Below, piece by piece: positions 8,721-18,556 of a stretch of DNA of 64,000 nucleotides. Within the stretch, counting starts at the first letter, position 1. Each line of letters opens with the position of its first letter. Source of the stretch: Streptomyces longisporoflavus (GTDB taxonomy: Bacteria; Actinomycetota; Actinomycetes; Streptomycetales; Streptomycetaceae); contig NZ_BMTR01000008.1 of NCBI RefSeq assembly GCF_014649775.1, positions 1 through 64,000 on the forward strand, given 5' to 3'. A model generated the notes under the pieces. The model made no database searches. It worked only from the letters and a program-made list of their open reading frames with translations, and was not told the DNA's origin. Both the position numbers and the translations under genes were made by a program.

Positions 8721-10328
8721 TCACCCCCCGTACCGCTCCCTGAGTTCGATCTTCCGTACCTTTCCGGACACCGTCATGGGGAAGCTCTCCAGGATGCGCA
8801 GCCCGGCCGGGATCTTGTAGTGCGCCAGCCGCCCCGCGCAGAAGTCCCGCAGTTCCTCCGGCGTCGGCGGGTCCTGGGCGTCCCGCGGGATCACGCAGGC
8901 CAGCGGAACCTCCCCGTACCGTTCGTCCGCGACGCCCACCACCTGCACGTCCGCGATCTTCGGGTGGCCGTAGAGGAACTCCTCGATCTCGCGCGGGTAG
9001 ATGTTCTCGCCACCCCGGATGATCATGTCCTTGATGCGGCCGACGATCTGGACGTACCCGTCCTCCCGCATGACCGCCAGGTCCCCGGTGTGCATCCACC
9101 GCCCGGCGTCGATCACCTCCGACGTACGCGAAGGCTCGTCCCAGTAGCCCAGCATCACGCTGTAGCCCCGGGTGCACAGCTCTCCGGACGCACCCCGCGG
9201 CAGGGTCACGCCGCTGACCGGGTCGACCACCTTCACCTCGATGTGCGGAAGGACGCGTCCCACCGTGCCGGTCCGCCGCTCCAGGTCGTCCGTGCGGCGC
9301 GTCTGCGTCGAGACGGGGGACGTCTCCGTCATGCCGTAACAGATGGAGACCTCCTCCATGTGCATCTCGGCGACCACCCGCTTCATCACCTCGACCGGGC
9401 AGGGCGAGCCCGCCATGATGCCGGTGCGCAGCGAACTCAGGTCGTACGTCGCGAAGTCGGCGAGGTTCAGTTCCGCGATGAACATCGTCGGCACCCCGTA
9501 CAGCGAGGTGCACCGCTCGCGCTCGACCGCCCGCAGCGTGGCGGCCGGATCGAAGGACGGGGCGGGGATGACGATGCAGGCACCGTGCGAGGTGGCTCCC
9601 AGATTTCCCATCACCATGCCGAAGCAGTGATAGAAGGGCACGGGCAGGCACACCCGGTCCTGCTCCGTGTAGCCGACCGTACGGCCCACCCAGTAACCGT
9701 TGTTGAGGATGTTGTGATGGGAGAGGGTCGCCCCCTTGGGGAAGCCGGTCGTTCCCGAGGTGTACTGGATGTTGACCGGGTCGTCGCAGCTCAACTCCGC
9801 CTCGCGGGCCAGCAGTTCGACTGCCGTAACCGACTCGGCTGCGCCCGTCAGCTCGTCCCACGAGCCGTCGCCGATGTAGTGGACGGACCGCAGCCCGGGG
9901 CAGGAGGGCCGCACCTGCTCCACCAGCGCGCGGTAGTCGCTCGACTTGTGCGACTGCGAGGCCACCAGGACCGACACCCCGGCCTGCTTGAGCACGTACT
10001 CCAGCTCATGGGCCCGGTAAGCGGGGTTGATGTTCACCATGATCGCGCCGATCCGCGCGGTGGCGTACTGCACGAGCACCCACTCGGCGCAGTTCACCGC
10101 CCAGATGCCGACCCGGTCCCCCTTGGCGACCCCGGCACCCATGAAGCCGCGCGCCAACTCCTCGACTGCGGCACCGAATTCGGCGTACGTCCAGCGCGTT
10201 CCCGCCGCCACGTCCACCAGCGCGTCCCGCTCGGGCCACGTCTCGACCGCCCGGCCGAGATTGCGCCCGATGGTGTCACCGAGCAGGGGCGTACCGCTCA
10301 CACCGTGCGCGTACGAGAGTTCACTCAC
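8721..10328 (-). CDS. AMP-forming fatty acyl-CoA synthetase
   Basis: A 535-residue member of the acyl-CoA synthetase branch of the ANL superfamily, activating a carboxylic acid to its CoA thioester through an acyl-adenylate. Visible motifs: P-loop IQYTSGTTGFPKGATLSH, VPFYHCFGMVMGN, YGMTETSPVS (A5), GRWMHTGDLAVM, GRIKDMIIRGGENIYPREIE (linker and A8) and the catalytic lysine in MTVSGKVRKIELRE near the C-terminus. The GTG start has GGAGG eight bases upstream. Chain-length preference cannot be read from sequence. It stands between the zinc-ribbon gene (convergent) and the MFS gene, which is co-oriented upstream. Confidence 0.9.
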   Translation of the reverse strand: MSELSYAHGVSGTPLLGDTIGRNLGRAVETWPERDALVDVAAGTRWTYAEFGAAVEELARGFMGAGVAKGDRVGIWAVNCAEWVLVQYATARIGAIMVNINPAYRAHELEYVLKQAGVSVLVASQSHKSSDYRALVEQVRPSCPGLRSVHYIGDGSWDELTGAAESVTAVELLAREAELSCDDPVNIQYTSGTTGFPKGATLSHHNILNNGYWVGRTVGYTEQDRVCLPVPFYHCFGMVMGNLGATSHGACIVIPAPSFDPAATLRAVERERCTSLYGVPTMFIAELNLADFATYDLSSLRTGIMAGSPCPVEVMKRVVAEMHMEEVSICYGMTETSPVSTQTRRTDDLERRTGTVGRVLPHIEVKVVDPVSGVTLPRGASGELCTRGYSVMLGYWDEPSRTSEVIDAGRWMHTGDLAVMREDGYVQIVGRIKDMIIRGGENIYPREIEEFLYGHPKIADVQVVGVADERYGEVPLACVIPRDAQDPPTPEELRDFCAGRLAHYKIPAGLRILESFPMTVSGKVRKIELRERYGG

Positions 10329-10403
10329 CGGTCAGTCCTCCTCGCGGACTCGGCGTCGGAGCCCGCGGGCCTTGCGAAGCACGACGCCAAGTGTGACCCG
10401 AGG

Positions 10404-11693
10404 TCAGCGCCGCGTCGACCCCTCCGCGCCCTCGCGTGTGTCCGTCAGGGCGGTCAGCTCGTCGGCCCCCGGGTCAGCGGCGGCCCGCGGCTTGGCGGGC
10501 GGTCCGAACGCCAGCGGAGCCAGTGCGGACAGCAGCAGGGGTCCGGCGGCCAGGGCGAAGCAGGCGGGCAGGGGCAGGGCCCCGACGAGGAAGCCCGCGC
10601 CGGCCGCGCCCGCCGCGTTGCCGAGGTTGAAGGCGGTGGTGACCCAGGTGCCGACGCGGGTGCGGTTCTGGTCGGTGGCTTGTTCGTCGGCGAGCAGGTA
10701 GGCGGTGGTCAGGGTGGGGGCGACCAGCAGGCCGGTGACGGCCGTCGCGGCCATCATGGCGGGCAAACCGGACGAGGTGCCCGCGAGGGCCAGGGGCGCG
10801 GCGAGCGCCGCGGCCAGGACCGCCAGGCGGGTACGGGCGGAGGTGCGCCAGTCGAGGCTGCCGTAGAGGAGCCCGCCCACCACGCTGCCGACGGCGAGTG
10901 CGGCTTCGATCCAGGCGACGGAGGCGAGCTGGCCGTGCCGCCCGGCGAAGGCGACCACGAACAGGTTGAGTGAGCCGAGCGCAAGGCCCAGCGCGGCGGC
11001 GACCGACAGGGGCCCCGGCGTCATGCCGTGCCGGTCACCGGCCGCGTCGGGTGCGGCCGGGGCAGGCATCGCGAGGGTTCCGCGCTGGGCGCGTACGGCC
11101 GGCGTCCTGACGAAGGCCAGTGTGCCGACGAGGACCAGGGCCGCGCTGACGGCGATGCCGAGCGGTGGGTCCGCCACGATCACGAGCAGGCCGACGAGCA
11201 ACGGCCCTGTCACGTAGAGGACTTCCTCGCAGACCGTGTCCAGGCTGTAGGCCCGCTGGAGCATCCGCGCGTCGGGCAGCAGGTCGCTCCAGACGGTGCG
11301 CATCACCGGGCCGAGCGGCGGTGCGCAGGCGCCCGCGGCGGCGGCCACGGGCACGAGCAGCCAGGCGTCCGTCGCGCCGCTCCAGGTGAGGGCGGCGAGC
11401 ACGGCGAGCAGGAGCGCGTAGGCGACGCCCATGGGCAGCAGCAGCCGGGCGGATCCGTGCCGGTCGATGAGGCCGGAGCGCAACGGCGCGAGGAGGGAGT
11501 TGGCGAGGCCGAACACGGCCACCGCGGCACCGGCCACGACGTAGGACCCCGTGCTCGACGTGATGGCGAGGGTGAGGGACAGGAAGACGATGCCGTAGGA
11601 AAGCCGCCCGACGAGCGACACCTGGAACGTGCGCCCCGCCGTCGGGGTGCGCAACACGGCCTGATAGGAAGGCGGTTGGTCGGGCAAGGCCAT
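10404..11693 (-). CDS. Major facilitator superfamily exporter
   Basis: A 429-residue membrane protein with about 12 hydrophobic segments, opening MALPDQPPSYQAVLRTPTAG and continuing into the first helix (YGIVFLSLTLAI). The loop LRSGLIDRHGSARLLL after helix 2 matches the MFS A-type signature. ATG 11693 has GAGGAG upstream; the much longer open frame beyond it runs into the neighbouring LysR gene and is not coding. It is divergent from the LysR regulator and at the edge of the NRPS cluster, so it could export the peptide product, though MFS genes of this kind are also common elsewhere. Substrate unknown. Confidence 0.85.
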   Translation of the reverse strand: MALPDQPPSYQAVLRTPTAGRTFQVSLVGRLSYGIVFLSLTLAITSSTGSYVVAGAAVAVFGLANSLLAPLRSGLIDRHGSARLLLPMGVAYALLLAVLAALTWSGATDAWLLVPVAAAAGACAPPLGPVMRTVWSDLLPDARMLQRAYSLDTVCEEVLYVTGPLLVGLLVIVADPPLGIAVSAALVLVGTLAFVRTPAVRAQRGTLAMPAPAAPDAAGDRHGMTPGPLSVAAALGLALGSLNLFVVAFAGRHGQLASVAWIEAALAVGSVVGGLLYGSLDWRTSARTRLAVLAAALAAPLALAGTSSGLPAMMAATAVTGLLVAPTLTTAYLLADEQATDQNRTRVGTWVTTAFNLGNAAGAAGAGFLVGALPLPACFALAAGPLLLSALAPLAFGPPAKPRAAADPGADELTALTDTREGAEGSTRR

Positions 11694-11841
11694 CGGGGTA
11701 CTCCTCGGCGACGTCGACAGCGTGACGACCTTGCGATGTTCCGCAAGGCTTGTTCTTTTGGCTGGAAGGTTGCTCGCACCCGGCTCGAGCCAGCCGGAGG
11801 GCCCCTCGTTCGGGCGGCGCGGGTGCCTGACCATGTGCCCC

Positions 11842-12870
11842 ATGAATGAGATGAACTGGGTAGACCTCACGACCTTCAGGATCGTCGCGGAGGAGTTGTC
11901 CTTCACCCGGGCGGCGCGGCGTCTGCTGGTGTCCGTGTCGGCCGTCTCGCAGCGCGTGCGCCGCCTGGAGCGATGTCTTGGGCGGCGGCTCCTGGCCCGT
12001 ACCACCACCCATGTGAAGCTGACGGAGGCCGGCGCGCTCGCACTGCGGTCCATCGCGTCCATCGAGACACAGTGGACCCAGACCAGAGCCCAGATCTCGG
12101 GCCTTCAGGAGCCTCTTCCGGCGCTGCGCCGGCCCCTGCGTACGGCCCTGTACCGCCTGGCGCCGTGCGACCTGCCGGAGCGGATGGCGACGACGGCGGC
12201 GCCGGGCGCGAGCGAGGTGCGCCACTACCGCTCGGTGGCCCTCGGCCTCGATCAGCTGCGGCGCGGCGAGGTCGACTTCCTGTGGTGGCGCACCTGGCAC
12301 CGGCCCCACACCGGGATCGGCGAGGACCTGCGCGAGCTGCGCGGACACGAGGTGGTGACGGAGGACGCCTGGGCCTACCTCGACTGCGAGCATCCCCTCG
12401 CCGGCAGTCCCGGCCTCAGCCTCGGGCAGCTCGCGGGCTTCGCCCTGGTCGCGCCGCCGGAGGAGAGTGCCGTGGCGGTACCGCGCCAGTTGCGCGAAGT
12501 CAGCGGGCACGAGCAGGAGTTCGTGCACTATCCCGAGTCCCAGGAACTGGCCCACGAGCTCCTTCGCACCTCGACGGCGGTGAGCCTGGGCGGGCCGAGC
12601 GAACCGCTTCCCGCCGGTCTGCACCGGCTGCCGCTGTCCTCCGGGGCGCGGATCCGCTACATGCTGAGCTGGCGCGACCATCCGGCGGTGGAGCGGCTCG
12701 CCCCCGCGGTCCTCGACCTCTACCGGCGGTGGTACGTGGAGCGCACCGTCGCGTGCAATCCGCACCACCACCGGCGCATGCTGAGCGACCCGGAGGGCTA
12801 TCCGGGGCTGCCGGTCACCGGCTACTACCCGAGCGACCCGCGGCCGATGGCTCACGCGGCCCTCGGGTGA
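11842..12870 (+). CDS. LysR-family transcriptional regulator
   Basis: A 342-residue regulator. The N-terminal winged helix-turn-helix (WVDLTTFRIVAEELSFTRAARRLLVSVSAVSQRVRRLERCLGRRLLARTT, positions about 6-58) is clear, followed by the LysR linker helix and an effector-binding region. Two earlier in-frame starts exist (11833 and upstream); 11842 is chosen to match usual LysR N-termini, and none has a strong Shine-Dalgarno. It is divergent from the MFS exporter and its 3' end overlaps the convergent thioesterase gene by 19 bp. This position suggests it controls the exporter and/or the NRPS genes. Confidence 0.85.
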   Translation: MNEMNWVDLTTFRIVAEELSFTRAARRLLVSVSAVSQRVRRLERCLGRRLLARTTTHVKLTEAGALALRSIASIETQWTQTRAQISGLQEPLPALRRPLRTALYRLAPCDLPERMATTAAPGASEVRHYRSVALGLDQLRRGEVDFLWWRTWHRPHTGIGEDLRELRGHEVVTEDAWAYLDCEHPLAGSPGLSLGQLAGFALVAPPEESAVAVPRQLREVSGHEQEFVHYPESQELAHELLRTSTAVSLGGPSEPLPAGLHRLPLSSGARIRYMLSWRDHPAVERLAPAVLDLYRRWYVERTVACNPHHHRRMLSDPEGYPGLPVTGYYPSDPRPMAHAALG

Positions 12871-13619
12871 GCGCCGACGGAGCCGTGCGTGGCCAGGTAC
12901 GGCGCCGCCCTGCGGGACAGATCCGCGAGGAGTTCCGCCGACCGCTCCTGGTGGACGACGTGCCCGCCCTCGAGCCAGACCGTCTCGGTCGTGCCGGTGG
13001 TGTGCCGCGTCCAGGGTGCGGGCGGGAGACCGTCCTGCGAGGCGTAGTACGAGACGACGGGGCAGGCGAGGACCGGCCGTTCGGGGGCCGTCCAGCGTCC
13101 GGCCAGCGTCAGATCGGCGTGGAAGACGGGCACCGTGAGCTCGACGAGTTCGTCGAGGCACTCCGGGTCGGTGAGTCCCTGGTCCATGAGGAGGCCGCGG
13201 ATGAAGAGCCGGTCCTCCGTGTCGTCGGGTTCCTCCATGCCCGAGGCGCCGCCGGGCTCCGGGGGCGCGCACGCGACCGTGGCCACCAGGGCCGGCGGGC
13301 GCGCGAGCCTGCCCCCCGCCTCAAGGGCCCACAGTGCGCCCAGGCTGTGCCCGAGCAGCACCACGGGGGCCGGCCCGAGGCAGTCGACGGCGTCCACCAC
13401 GGAGGCGAGGACGGCATAGGGGTCCTCTGGCAGGGGCTCGTCGAAGCGGTGACCGCGCCCCGGCAGGCACACCGAGCTCAGCCGCCAGGAAGGCGGCAGG
13501 TACGGGGGCAGGGTGCGCGCGGTGGTGGGGCCGTCGCCCGCTCCGGGCACCATGACCAGTTCGACTCCGGGTTCGGCCGGGCCCGACAGCGGTACGAGCC
13601 AGCCTTCTTGCTTTCTCAT
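12852..13619 (-). CDS. Type II thioesterase of the NRPS cluster
   Basis: A 255-residue alpha/beta hydrolase of the GrsT/TEII type, which clears misprimed carrier domains and may also release product. The nucleophile elbow is VVLLGHSLGALWALE, the N-terminus has the VMVPGAGDG oxyanion strand, the acid lies near PVVSYYASQDGLPP, and the terminal histidine in WLEGGHVVHQE. Its ATG overlaps the stop of the large NRPS gene (ATGA at 13616-13619), so translation is coupled. No type I thioesterase domain is present in any NRPS protein of the window, which makes this enzyme a candidate for chain release. Confidence 0.92.
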   Translation of the reverse strand: MRKQEGWLVPLSGPAEPGVELVMVPGAGDGPTTARTLPPYLPPSWRLSSVCLPGRGHRFDEPLPEDPYAVLASVVDAVDCLGPAPVVLLGHSLGALWALEAGGRLARPPALVATVACAPPEPGGASGMEEPDDTEDRLFIRGLLMDQGLTDPECLDELVELTVPVFHADLTLAGRWTAPERPVLACPVVSYYASQDGLPPAPWTRHTTGTTETVWLEGGHVVHQERSAELLADLSRRAAPYLATHGSVGAHPRAA

Positions 13620-16600
13620 CGGCTCTGTCCCATCAGAAGCTCTGTCCCGTCAGAACGGCGGCCTGCTCGGACGTGCCGTGCCGCGAGCGGCGTCCCTCGC
13701 GTCGTCAGGTCGGGCAGCTCGGAGAGCCGCCGGGCCGCGTCCCCCGCCACCTCTGTCACCAGTTGTGTGAAGGCGCCCGCGAGCAGCGCGGTCTCCTGCG
13801 CGGTGAAGGCCGTGCTGTCGCAGTGGAACCAGCCGCGCAGTCCTTCCCCGGCGCGGAACATGTCCAGCGAGAGGTCGAAGCGCGGGGCGCTGGAGCTGAT
13901 GTCGACCGGCGCGCTGCGCAGTCCGTGCAGGGCGAACCCGGCGTCGATCTCCTCCTCGAAGAGCTGGAAGGTCGCCTGGAGCAGCGGTTGCAGGCCCAGA
14001 TCGCGTTCCGGGTTCACCGCCTCCACCAGGAGTTCGAACGGCAGGTCCTGGTGGGCGAAGCCGCCGAGCACCACGTCCCGTACGCGACCCACCAGATCGG
14101 TGAAGTCCGGGTCGTCACGCAGGTCCGCGCGCAGCGCCAGCATGTTGACGAAGAACCCGACGACGCCCTCCGCCTCGGGGTGGGTGCGCCCGGCCACCGG
14201 TACGCCGACGAGCAGGTCGCGCTCGCCGCTGACCCGCGAGACCAGGACCTCGAACGCCGCGAGCAGGGTCATGAACAAGGTGGCGCCCGATGCCCGCGAA
14301 AGCGCCCGCAGCTCCCGGGTGACGTCGGGTGACAGCGTGAACTCGACCGTACTGGTGCCTTGTTCGGTGCTGCCGGGCTGTGCCGCGATGGCGGGCAGAT
14401 GGGTGGGGGCACCGTCGATGTGCCCCTTCCAGTAGGCGAGGAGTTCCGTGAGGGCGGGTCCGGCGAGTTCGGTCCGCTGCCAGGCGGAGAAGTCGCGGTA
14501 GCGCACCGGCTGCGGCGGGTGCGCCCTGCCCGGGGCGGCGGCCTCGTAGTCCCCGGCGAGTTCCTCCAGGAGGAGGGTCATGGACCAGCCGTCGCACACG
14601 ATGTGGTGCATGCCGAGGGACAGCACATGGTCCTGCGGGCCCAGGCGCAGCAGCCGGGCCCGGAACAGCGGGCCGTTCTCCAGGTCGTAGGGGTCTTCCA
14701 GTACGCGGCGGCAGAAGCCGTCGACGGCCGCGTCCTGTCCGGGCCCCGGGGCAGCCGCGGATTCGTGCTGTTCCAGCGTGCCGTTCCAGCGTTCGTCGAC
14801 GATCTGTACCGGGCCGCCGTCCGCGACGTCGAAGCGGGTGCGCAGCGATTCGTGCCGCTGCGCGAGCCCGGCGACGGCCGCTGTCAGGGCCGCTATGTCG
14901 AGAGGGCCGGTGAGCCGGAAGGACTCCCCCATGTGGTACGCCGTTGATTCGGGGTCCAGTTCGTGCATGAACCACAGCCGGGCCTGGGCGTACGACACGG
15001 GGGTGGCCGGGCCGTGCGTGGTGCGCACCAGGGGTTGCCGTTCGGGCCGGGTGCTCCGCTCGACGGCGGCGGCGAACTCGGCCACCGTGGGCGCGTCGAA
15101 CAGTGTCCTGACCGACACCTCGGTGCCGAAGAGCTGTCGTATCCGGGACACCACGCGCCCGGCGCGCAGCGAGTGTCCGCCGATCCGGAAGAAGTCGTCG
15201 TCGCGCCCGACCCTGTCGAGCCCGAGCACCTCGGCCATCACCTGCGCGACCAGTTCCTCGGCGCCGGGCCTGGGTGCGGCGAACTCCGTGGCGGACGCTT
15301 CGTCGGCCTTCGGCAGGCCCCGCACGTCGACCTTGCCGCTGGGCAGCAGGGGCAGGGTCGCCAGGGACACGAAGGCCGTCGGCACCATGGCGGTGGGCAG
15401 CCGGGCGGCCAGCGCGTCCCGCAGTCCGGCGAGCTGCCCGTCCCCGGCGGTCGGGGAGAGGTAGGCGGTCAGGGCGCCGTCGTGGTGGACGACGACGGCC
15501 TGGCGCACCCCCGGGTGTGCCAGGACCGCGGCCTCGACTTCGGACAGCTCCACCCGGTGCCCGCGCACCTTGACCTGCCGGTCGAGACGGCCGAGGAAGC
15601 GTACGGCGCCTTCGGCGGTGTACGAGCCGCGGTCACCCGTGCGGTACATGCGCGCACCCGACCGGTCGGCGAAGGGGTCGGGGAGGAATCTCGCCTCGGT
15701 CTCCCCGGGCAGATCCAGGTAGCCGCGGCCGACGTGGGCGCCGGACAGGTAGAGCTCACCGGCGACGCCCGGCGGGAGCAGGTGCCCGGCCGCGTCCAGG
15801 ACACGGACTTGGGTGTTGGCCACCGGGCGGCCGATCAGGGGCGTCTCGCTGTCGTCGAGCGGCCAGGCGAGGGCGTCGATGGTGCATTCGGTGGGCCCGT
15901 AGAGGTTCCACGCCGTGACCCCGGGTGTCGCGCGCAACCGCTGCCACAGCGGGGTCGGGATCGCGTCGCCGCCCAGGAGCAGCAGGCCGGGGCGGTGGGC
16001 GGCCTTCTCGTCGAGCAGGCCGATGTCGAGCAGTTGCGGGAGCTGTGCGGGCGGTACGTCGAGGACGTCGATGCCCGCGGCGCGCACGAAGTCGAGCAGC
16101 GCGTGCGGGTCGCGGCGGGTGTCCTCGCCGGCCACATGCAGTTCGTGCCCGGCGAGCAGCCACAGGAACTGGTCGATGGTGGCGTCGAACGCGAACGAGG
16201 CCGTCCAGGCCACCCGGCGGCGGGTGTCGGTGTGCCACCCGGTCTTCTGGTGGGCGGCGAGGAGGTTGGCGAGGCCGCCGTGTTCGAGGGAGATCCCCTT
16301 CGGCGTCCCGGTGGTTCCCGAGGTGAAGAGCATCAGCGCGAGATCGTCCGGCGCGGGTCCGCGGACTTCCGGCGCCGGTGGCGTCGCCGCGGTGGGAGAG
16401 GCCACCGCCTCCGCGATGTCGATCACCGCGAGGCCGGCCCCGCTGCCGAGTGAGGCAGCCGCGGCATCGCACAGGAACGCCGAGGCCCCGCTCGCGGCAA
16501 GGACGGACCGCAGCCGCCCTGGCGGGTCGCTCAGCTCCAGGGGTACGGCAGCGGCGCCCGCCTGCCACACGCCGAGGAGGGCGGCGACCATCAGCCGTGA

Positions 16601-18448
16601 GCGGTGCCCCGCCACGGCCACGACCGGCCCGTGTGCGGCCACCGCGCCGGCCACGCCCCGTGCGGCGGCGCCGAGTTCGGCGAAGGTCCAGGTGCCGTCG
16701 GCGTCGGTCACCGCGGCCTTGTCGGGGGTTGCGGCCACCTGACGCCACAGCGCGTCAAGGACCGAGCTGTCGGTCACGGGTACGTCGGGTCCCGCGCCCA
16801 GGGCCAGGATTTCCGCGGCATGTGCCGTGCCCACCAGCGGGAGCTGCGAGACGGGGCGCCCCGGATCGGCGACGACCTCGGCGGCCAGGTTCACGAAGCT
16901 CCGCACGAGCCATTCGGCCTCGGCGGGGCCGAGCAGGGCGCGGTCGTAGGTGAACAGGCCGCGCAGTTCGTCGCCGTGCCGGTGGAGGTCCATGGCGAGG
17001 GGCAGATCGGGGTCCTCGCGGCCGGGCGGGTTGACCGCGTGGACGTCCCGGACGCCGCTGAGCCGCAGGGGGCTGTGCGCCGCGTCGTCCTCGAAGTACT
17101 GGAAGGCCGACTGGACGAGCGGCATGCCGGAGGTGCGCTCGGGATTGACGGCCTCCACGAGGCGCTCGAACGGCAGGTCCTGGTGGGCGAACCCGTCGAG
17201 GACCACCTCCCGTACCCGGCCCACCAGACGGGTGAAGTCCGGGTCGTCGCGCAGGTCGGCGCGGAGCGCCAGCATGTTGACGAAGAACCCGACGACGTCC
17301 TCCACCTCGGGGTGCGTGCGCCCGGAGACGAGGGTGCCCACCAGCAGGTCGCTCTCGCCGCTGTACCGCGACATGAGGACCTCGAACACCGCGAGCAGGC
17401 TCATGAACATGGTGGCGCCGGAGGCACGCGAAAGGTCCCGCAGGGCCCGGGTCACCTCCGGTGACAGGGTGAAGCGCACCTCGCCCTCGGTGCGCGGTCC
17501 CGCGGCGCCCTCGCGCGGGGTGGCGAACTCCAGGATGGTGGGGGCGCCTTCGATGTGCGCCGTCCAGTAGTCGAGGAGCTCTTGCAGGGCTGAGCCCGTC
17601 AGTTCGGTCTGCTGCCAGGCGGCGAAGTCGCGGTAGCGGACGCCGTCGGGCACCGGGGCGGCGCTCCGGCCGGTCAGCGCGGCCTCGTACAGGTCGCCGA
17701 GCTCCTGGAGGAGCAGCGTCATGGACCAGCCGTCGCACACGATGTGGTGCATGGCGAGCGACAGCACATGGTCCTGCGGGCCCAGGCGCAGCAGCCGGGC
17801 CCGGAACAGCGGTCCCTGGCCGAGGTCGAAGGGGTCCGCGTGCATGCGGCGGCAGAAGTCGGCGACGGCCGCGGCGCGCTCCTCTTCGCCGTGCGGTTGC
17901 CCGCCGGGGGCCTCGATCAGTTCGAGGGTGCCGTTCCACTGCTCGTCGACGCTCTGGACGGGCACGCCGTCGGCGACGGAGAAGCGGGTGCGCAGCGATT
18001 CGTGGCGCTGGGCGAGCGCGGCGACAGCGGTGGTGAGCGCGGCCATGTCCAGCGGTCCTTCGATCCGGAAGGACTCGCCCATGTGGTACGCCGTCGAGTC
18101 CGTCTCCAGTTCTTGCAGGAACCACAGGCGGCGCTGTGCGGAGGAGACCGCGGCCTCCGGGCCGTGGGACGTACGAGCCAGGGGGCGCTGCCGGATGCTG
18201 CTCCCCCGTGCCACCTGCGCGGCGAACTCGGCCGCCGTGGGCGCGTCGAAGAGCAGCTTGACCGGCAGGTCGACCCCGAACAGCTCGCGGGCGCGGGCGA
18301 CCAGGCGCACGGCGGGCAGCGAGTGGCCTCCGATCTTGAAGAAGTCGTCGTGCCTGCCCACCCGCTCGCAGCCCAGGACGTCGGCCATCATCATGGCGAC
18401 CAGCTGCTCGGCGCCCGCCCTCGGTTCCACGTAACCGGCCTTGGTCAT
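13616..18448 (-). CDS. Nonribosomal peptide synthetase, T-C-A-T-C
   Basis: A 1,610-residue NRPS. Domain order: carrier (DDFFKIGGHS, Ser43), condensation (MHHIVCDGWS near 232), adenylation (about 545-1045; P-loop LMLFTSGTTGTPKG near 700, WNLYGPTECT, YRTGD, LGRLDRQVKVRGHRVE, SGKVD), carrier (DDFFRIGGHS near 1091) and a second condensation domain (MHHIVCDGWS near 1279). There is no thioesterase. Reading the adenylation pocket by eye gives D-A-D-D-L-G-L-I-D-K, rich in acidic residues, which would suit a basic side chain such as arginine; this is inference. The two condensation domains are near-duplicates. ATG follows GGAGAGG. It lies 108 bp after the methyltransferase-carrier gene and couples to the type II thioesterase. 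Confidence 0.93.
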   Translation of the reverse strand: MTKAGYVEPRAGAEQLVAMMMADVLGCERVGRHDDFFKIGGHSLPAVRLVARARELFGVDLPVKLLFDAPTAAEFAAQVARGSSIRQRPLARTSHGPEAAVSSAQRRLWFLQELETDSTAYHMGESFRIEGPLDMAALTTAVAALAQRHESLRTRFSVADGVPVQSVDEQWNGTLELIEAPGGQPHGEEERAAAVADFCRRMHADPFDLGQGPLFRARLLRLGPQDHVLSLAMHHIVCDGWSMTLLLQELGDLYEAALTGRSAAPVPDGVRYRDFAAWQQTELTGSALQELLDYWTAHIEGAPTILEFATPREGAAGPRTEGEVRFTLSPEVTRALRDLSRASGATMFMSLLAVFEVLMSRYSGESDLLVGTLVSGRTHPEVEDVVGFFVNMLALRADLRDDPDFTRLVGRVREVVLDGFAHQDLPFERLVEAVNPERTSGMPLVQSAFQYFEDDAAHSPLRLSGVRDVHAVNPPGREDPDLPLAMDLHRHGDELRGLFTYDRALLGPAEAEWLVRSFVNLAAEVVADPGRPVSQLPLVGTAHAAEILALGAGPDVPVTDSSVLDALWRQVAATPDKAAVTDADGTWTFAELGAAARGVAGAVAAHGPVVAVAGHRSRLMVAALLGVWQAGAAAVPLELSDPPGRLRSVLAASGASAFLCDAAAASLGSGAGLAVIDIAEAVASPTAATPPAPEVRGPAPDDLALMLFTSGTTGTPKGISLEHGGLANLLAAHQKTGWHTDTRRRVAWTASFAFDATIDQFLWLLAGHELHVAGEDTRRDPHALLDFVRAAGIDVLDVPPAQLPQLLDIGLLDEKAAHRPGLLLLGGDAIPTPLWQRLRATPGVTAWNLYGPTECTIDALAWPLDDSETPLIGRPVANTQVRVLDAAGHLLPPGVAGELYLSGAHVGRGYLDLPGETEARFLPDPFADRSGARMYRTGDRGSYTAEGAVRFLGRLDRQVKVRGHRVELSEVEAAVLAHPGVRQAVVVHHDGALTAYLSPTAGDGQLAGLRDALAARLPTAMVPTAFVSLATLPLLPSGKVDVRGLPKADEASATEFAAPRPGAEELVAQVMAEVLGLDRVGRDDDFFRIGGHSLRAGRVVSRIRQLFGTEVSVRTLFDAPTVAEFAAAVERSTRPERQPLVRTTHGPATPVSYAQARLWFMHELDPESTAYHMGESFRLTGPLDIAALTAAVAGLAQRHESLRTRFDVADGGPVQIVDERWNGTLEQHESAAAPGPGQDAAVDGFCRRVLEDPYDLENGPLFRARLLRLGPQDHVLSLGMHHIVCDGWSMTLLLEELAGDYEAAAPGRAHPPQPVRYRDFSAWQRTELAGPALTELLAYWKGHIDGAPTHLPAIAAQPGSTEQGTSTVEFTLSPDVTRELRALSRASGATLFMTLLAAFEVLVSRVSGERDLLVGVPVAGRTHPEAEGVVGFFVNMLALRADLRDDPDFTDLVGRVRDVVLGGFAHQDLPFELLVEAVNPERDLGLQPLLQATFQLFEEEIDAGFALHGLRSAPVDISSSAPRFDLSLDMFRAGEGLRGWFHCDSTAFTAQETALLAGAFTQLVTEVAGDAARRLSELPDLTTRGTPLAARHVRAGRRSDGTELLMGQSR

Positions 18449-18556
18449 CTGCCTCTCCGCTTCTCGTTGCCGGCCGGTGGTGCCGACCGTGTGCGTGCGC
18501 TGTGTCGGGTGGGGTGCGGGTGACGTCTTCGCGTGCGACTTGCGCCTTCGACGCGA

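Noticed and set aside
10404..13272. Very long open frames on the minus strand running across the MFS and LysR genes
   Set aside because: Composition shadows of GC-rich coding DNA; the internal ATG at 11693 with a ribosome binding site defines the real gene.
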